DNA of 6,513 nucleotides. Source: Anaerolineae bacterium (GTDB lineage: Bacteria > Chloroflexota > Anaerolineae > Anaerolineales > Villigracilaceae). This document shows, one piece after another, positions 5,749 to 6,513 of the stretch. Both the position numbers and the translations under genes were made by a program. Under the pieces are notes generated by a model. The model saw nothing but the letters and a program-made list of their open reading frames with translations. It was not told where the DNA came from and ran no database searches. The stretch spans positions 1,767 through 8,279 of the forward strand of contig PMLN01000328.1 of NCBI GenBank assembly GCA_003158885.1. The letters are read 5' to 3'. Every line of letters starts with the position of its first letter. The stretch's first letter is position 1.

Positions 5749-6290
5749 TTTGATTCATCCAGTTGATCCCGCAGAGCAGACATGGCTCGACGAAAAAGAG
5801 ATTTGGTGGCCTCCAGATTCTGCTTTGTCTGTTCTGCAATTTCATTAAACTGCAATCCTTCAGCGAAACGAAGCAGAATTACCTCGCGATAAGATTCAGA
5901 TATTTGATTAAGCGCTTTACGCAAGGCAATACGTTCTTCCATTATTCTTGCCGGGTTTGCATCTCCATAGACGATGGCTCTTGAAAGCGGCACCTGTGGT
6001 GCTTCCCGTTTACGATTGCACTTGCGATAGTATTCGGCTACTTTATAATTTGTTAGGGTGCGAAGCCAAGTGCCGAACCGCGCTTCACCGCGGAACGAAT
6101 GGAGTGATTTGGCGGCGGCGATGAATACTTCCTGTGTGATATCTTCGATTTCTGTCTCGGGAACAAGATATCGAACGCGATTATATACGGAAGCCAAATG
6201 TCGTTCGTAGAGAGTATTGAAGGCATCGGTGTAACCCTCTTTAAATTTCTGGATCAGGAGTTCATCGCTTGTAGCAGGCAACGCTGGCAT
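5745..6290 (-). CDS. ECF-type RNA polymerase sigma factor
   Basis: A 181-residue sigma-70 family protein of the short ECF type. Region 2 occupies about 20-93: DAFNTLYERHLASVYNRVRY, then DITQEVFIAAAKSLHSFRGE (core binding) and RFGTWLRTLTNYKVAEYYRK (-10 recognition and melting). A linker (94-117) leads to region 4 (118-175), with the helix-turn-helix LRFAEGLQFNEIAEQTKQNL followed by EATKSLFRRAMSALRDQL, which binds -35 elements. Regions 1.1 and 3 are absent, as usual for ECF factors. The start at ATG 6290 has GGAAG seven bases upstream. It is the first gene of the operon, and the next gene overlaps it by 4 nt. Its likely control is sequestration by the adjacent membrane protein and release by PrsW. 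The regulon cannot be read from this window. Confidence 0.93.
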   Translation of the reverse strand: MPALPATSDELLIQKFKEGYTDAFNTLYERHLASVYNRVRYLVPETEIEDITQEVFIAAAKSLHSFRGEARFGTWLRTLTNYKVAEYYRKCNRKREAPQVPLSRAIVYGDANPARIMEERIALRKALNQISESYREVILLRFAEGLQFNEIAEQTKQNLEATKSLFRRAMSALRDQLDESK

Positions 6291-6297
6291 GGAAATA

Positions 6298-6302
6298 CTT
6301 CC
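6298..6302 (-). promoter_or_regulatory. Ribosome binding site of the sigma-factor gene
   Basis: GGAAG on the minus strand, seven bases before ATG 6290. It is a near-consensus Shine-Dalgarno and supports that start. Confidence 0.6.
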
Positions 6303-6313
6303 GATAACTTGGT

Positions 6314-6341
6314 GGTCGAAACATATGAAAAAGGGTCGAAA
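6314..6341. repeat. Direct repeat GGTCGAAA, 20-bp period
   Basis: GGTCGAAA occurs at 6314-6321 and again at 6334-6341. The 20-bp period is close to two turns of DNA, so the copies lie on nearly the same helix face, and a CATATG palindrome (6322-6327) sits between them. They fall in the transcribed leader of the sigma operon, just upstream of its ribosome-binding site. A regulator site is possible; chance cannot be excluded for 8 bp. Confidence 0.4.
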
Positions 6342-6358
6342 TTACAACGCGGTTGTAA
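6342..6358. promoter_or_regulatory. 17-bp perfect dyad, candidate operator or leader hairpin
   Basis: TTACAAC-GCG-GTTGTAA has perfect 7-bp arms around a 3-bp centre. A further ACAAC half-site lies at 6366-6370. The dyad is about 20-36 bp downstream of the start point predicted from the -10 element at 6385-6390, a place where a bound protein could block transcription of the sigma operon. In RNA it could form a small 7-bp hairpin instead. Confidence 0.45.
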
Positions 6359-6384
6359 GTGAACGACAACCAATTTGTGACTAT

Positions 6385-6393
6385 ACTATAACA
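6385..6393 (-). promoter_or_regulatory. Extended -10 promoter for the sigma operon
   Basis: On the minus strand TGTTATAGT gives a TGn extension joined to TATAGT, five of six matches to the consensus -10. No well-spaced -35 is seen: TTGGTG (6405-6410) is 14 bp away and TTGCTG (6411-6416) 20 bp away, which is tolerable for extended -10 promoters. The predicted transcript starts near 6378, leaving a leader of roughly 90 nt. It looks like a housekeeping promoter; I did not find a convincing ECF-type promoter for autoregulation. Confidence 0.5.
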
Positions 6394-6451
6394 TAATTCA
6401 TTAACACCAACAGCAATATTCAACCCTTAAATGTTTGCTTCAGCTACTATG

Positions 6452-6480
6452 TTAACAGAATGCCCGGCATGGTGTAAAAT
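6452..6480 (+). promoter_or_regulatory. Divergent sigma-70-type promoter for a gene beyond the right edge
   Basis: TTAACA (6452-6457) and TAAAAT (6475-6480) each match consensus at five of six positions and are exactly 17 bp apart. The spacer contains the dyad ATGCC-C-GGCAT (6460-6470), well placed for a regulator. The window ends in GAAAAGG, which could be the ribosome-binding site of a plus-strand gene starting just outside. No coding sequence is visible here to confirm that gene. Confidence 0.45.
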
Positions 6481-6513
6481 AACATCATTCAGTATCAGTA
6501 GTTCACGAAAAGG

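Noticed and set aside
5482..5766. Plus-strand 94-codon open frame opposite the anti-sigma gene
   Set aside because: It lies antisense to a well-supported, translationally coupled gene and shows no family features.

Overview
The window looks like bacterial chromosome, most likely from Chloroflexota (class Anaerolineae or a relative). That placement rests on remembered family resemblance, chiefly the penicillin-binding-protein tail, the small winged-helix-like protein and the cyclic-nucleotide-binding/MinD pair. No search was run.

Layout. Bases 1-1584 (+) are the 3' part of a class A penicillin-binding-protein-like gene whose glycosyltransferase half lies upstream of the window. Its transpeptidase domain keeps the fold-level landmarks but has lost parts of all three catalytic motifs. 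A gene-free 370-bp gap follows (1585-1954), with a hairpin near 1886-1910. From 6290 down to 1955 (-) seven tightly packed genes read leftwards, convergent with the PBP gene: ECF sigma factor, two-span membrane protein (probable anti-sigma factor), PrsW-type intramembrane protease with a long cytosolic tail, cyclic-nucleotide-binding protein without a DNA-binding domain, MinD/ParA-like ATPase, small cysteine-rich zinc-finger protein, and small winged-helix-like protein. Spacings are a 4-nt overlap, 82, 5, 11, 9 and 15 nt, which suggests one operon. Bases 6291-6513 form a dense regulatory region: an extended -10 promoter for the operon, a 17-bp dyad, an 8-bp direct repeat, and an outward-facing promoter for a gene beyond the right edge.

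How the genes may work together. Sigma factor, membrane anti-sigma and PrsW are the parts of a regulated-intramembrane-proteolysis switch: PrsW would cut the membrane protein and free the sigma factor. What is unusual is that the same transcription unit continues into a cyclic-nucleotide-binding protein, a deviant-Walker-A ATPase and two small proteins. PrsW and the last gene product also end in almost the same C-terminal peptide (LA-x(1,2)-G-[LV]-W-x-T-L-D-x-[KR]-[LV]-K). This suggests that the membrane protease and the distal small protein share a binding partner, possibly the ATPase or the nucleotide-binding protein, so that the seven genes would be one envelope-signalling system. The gene families are supported by sequence; the joint mechanism is inference.
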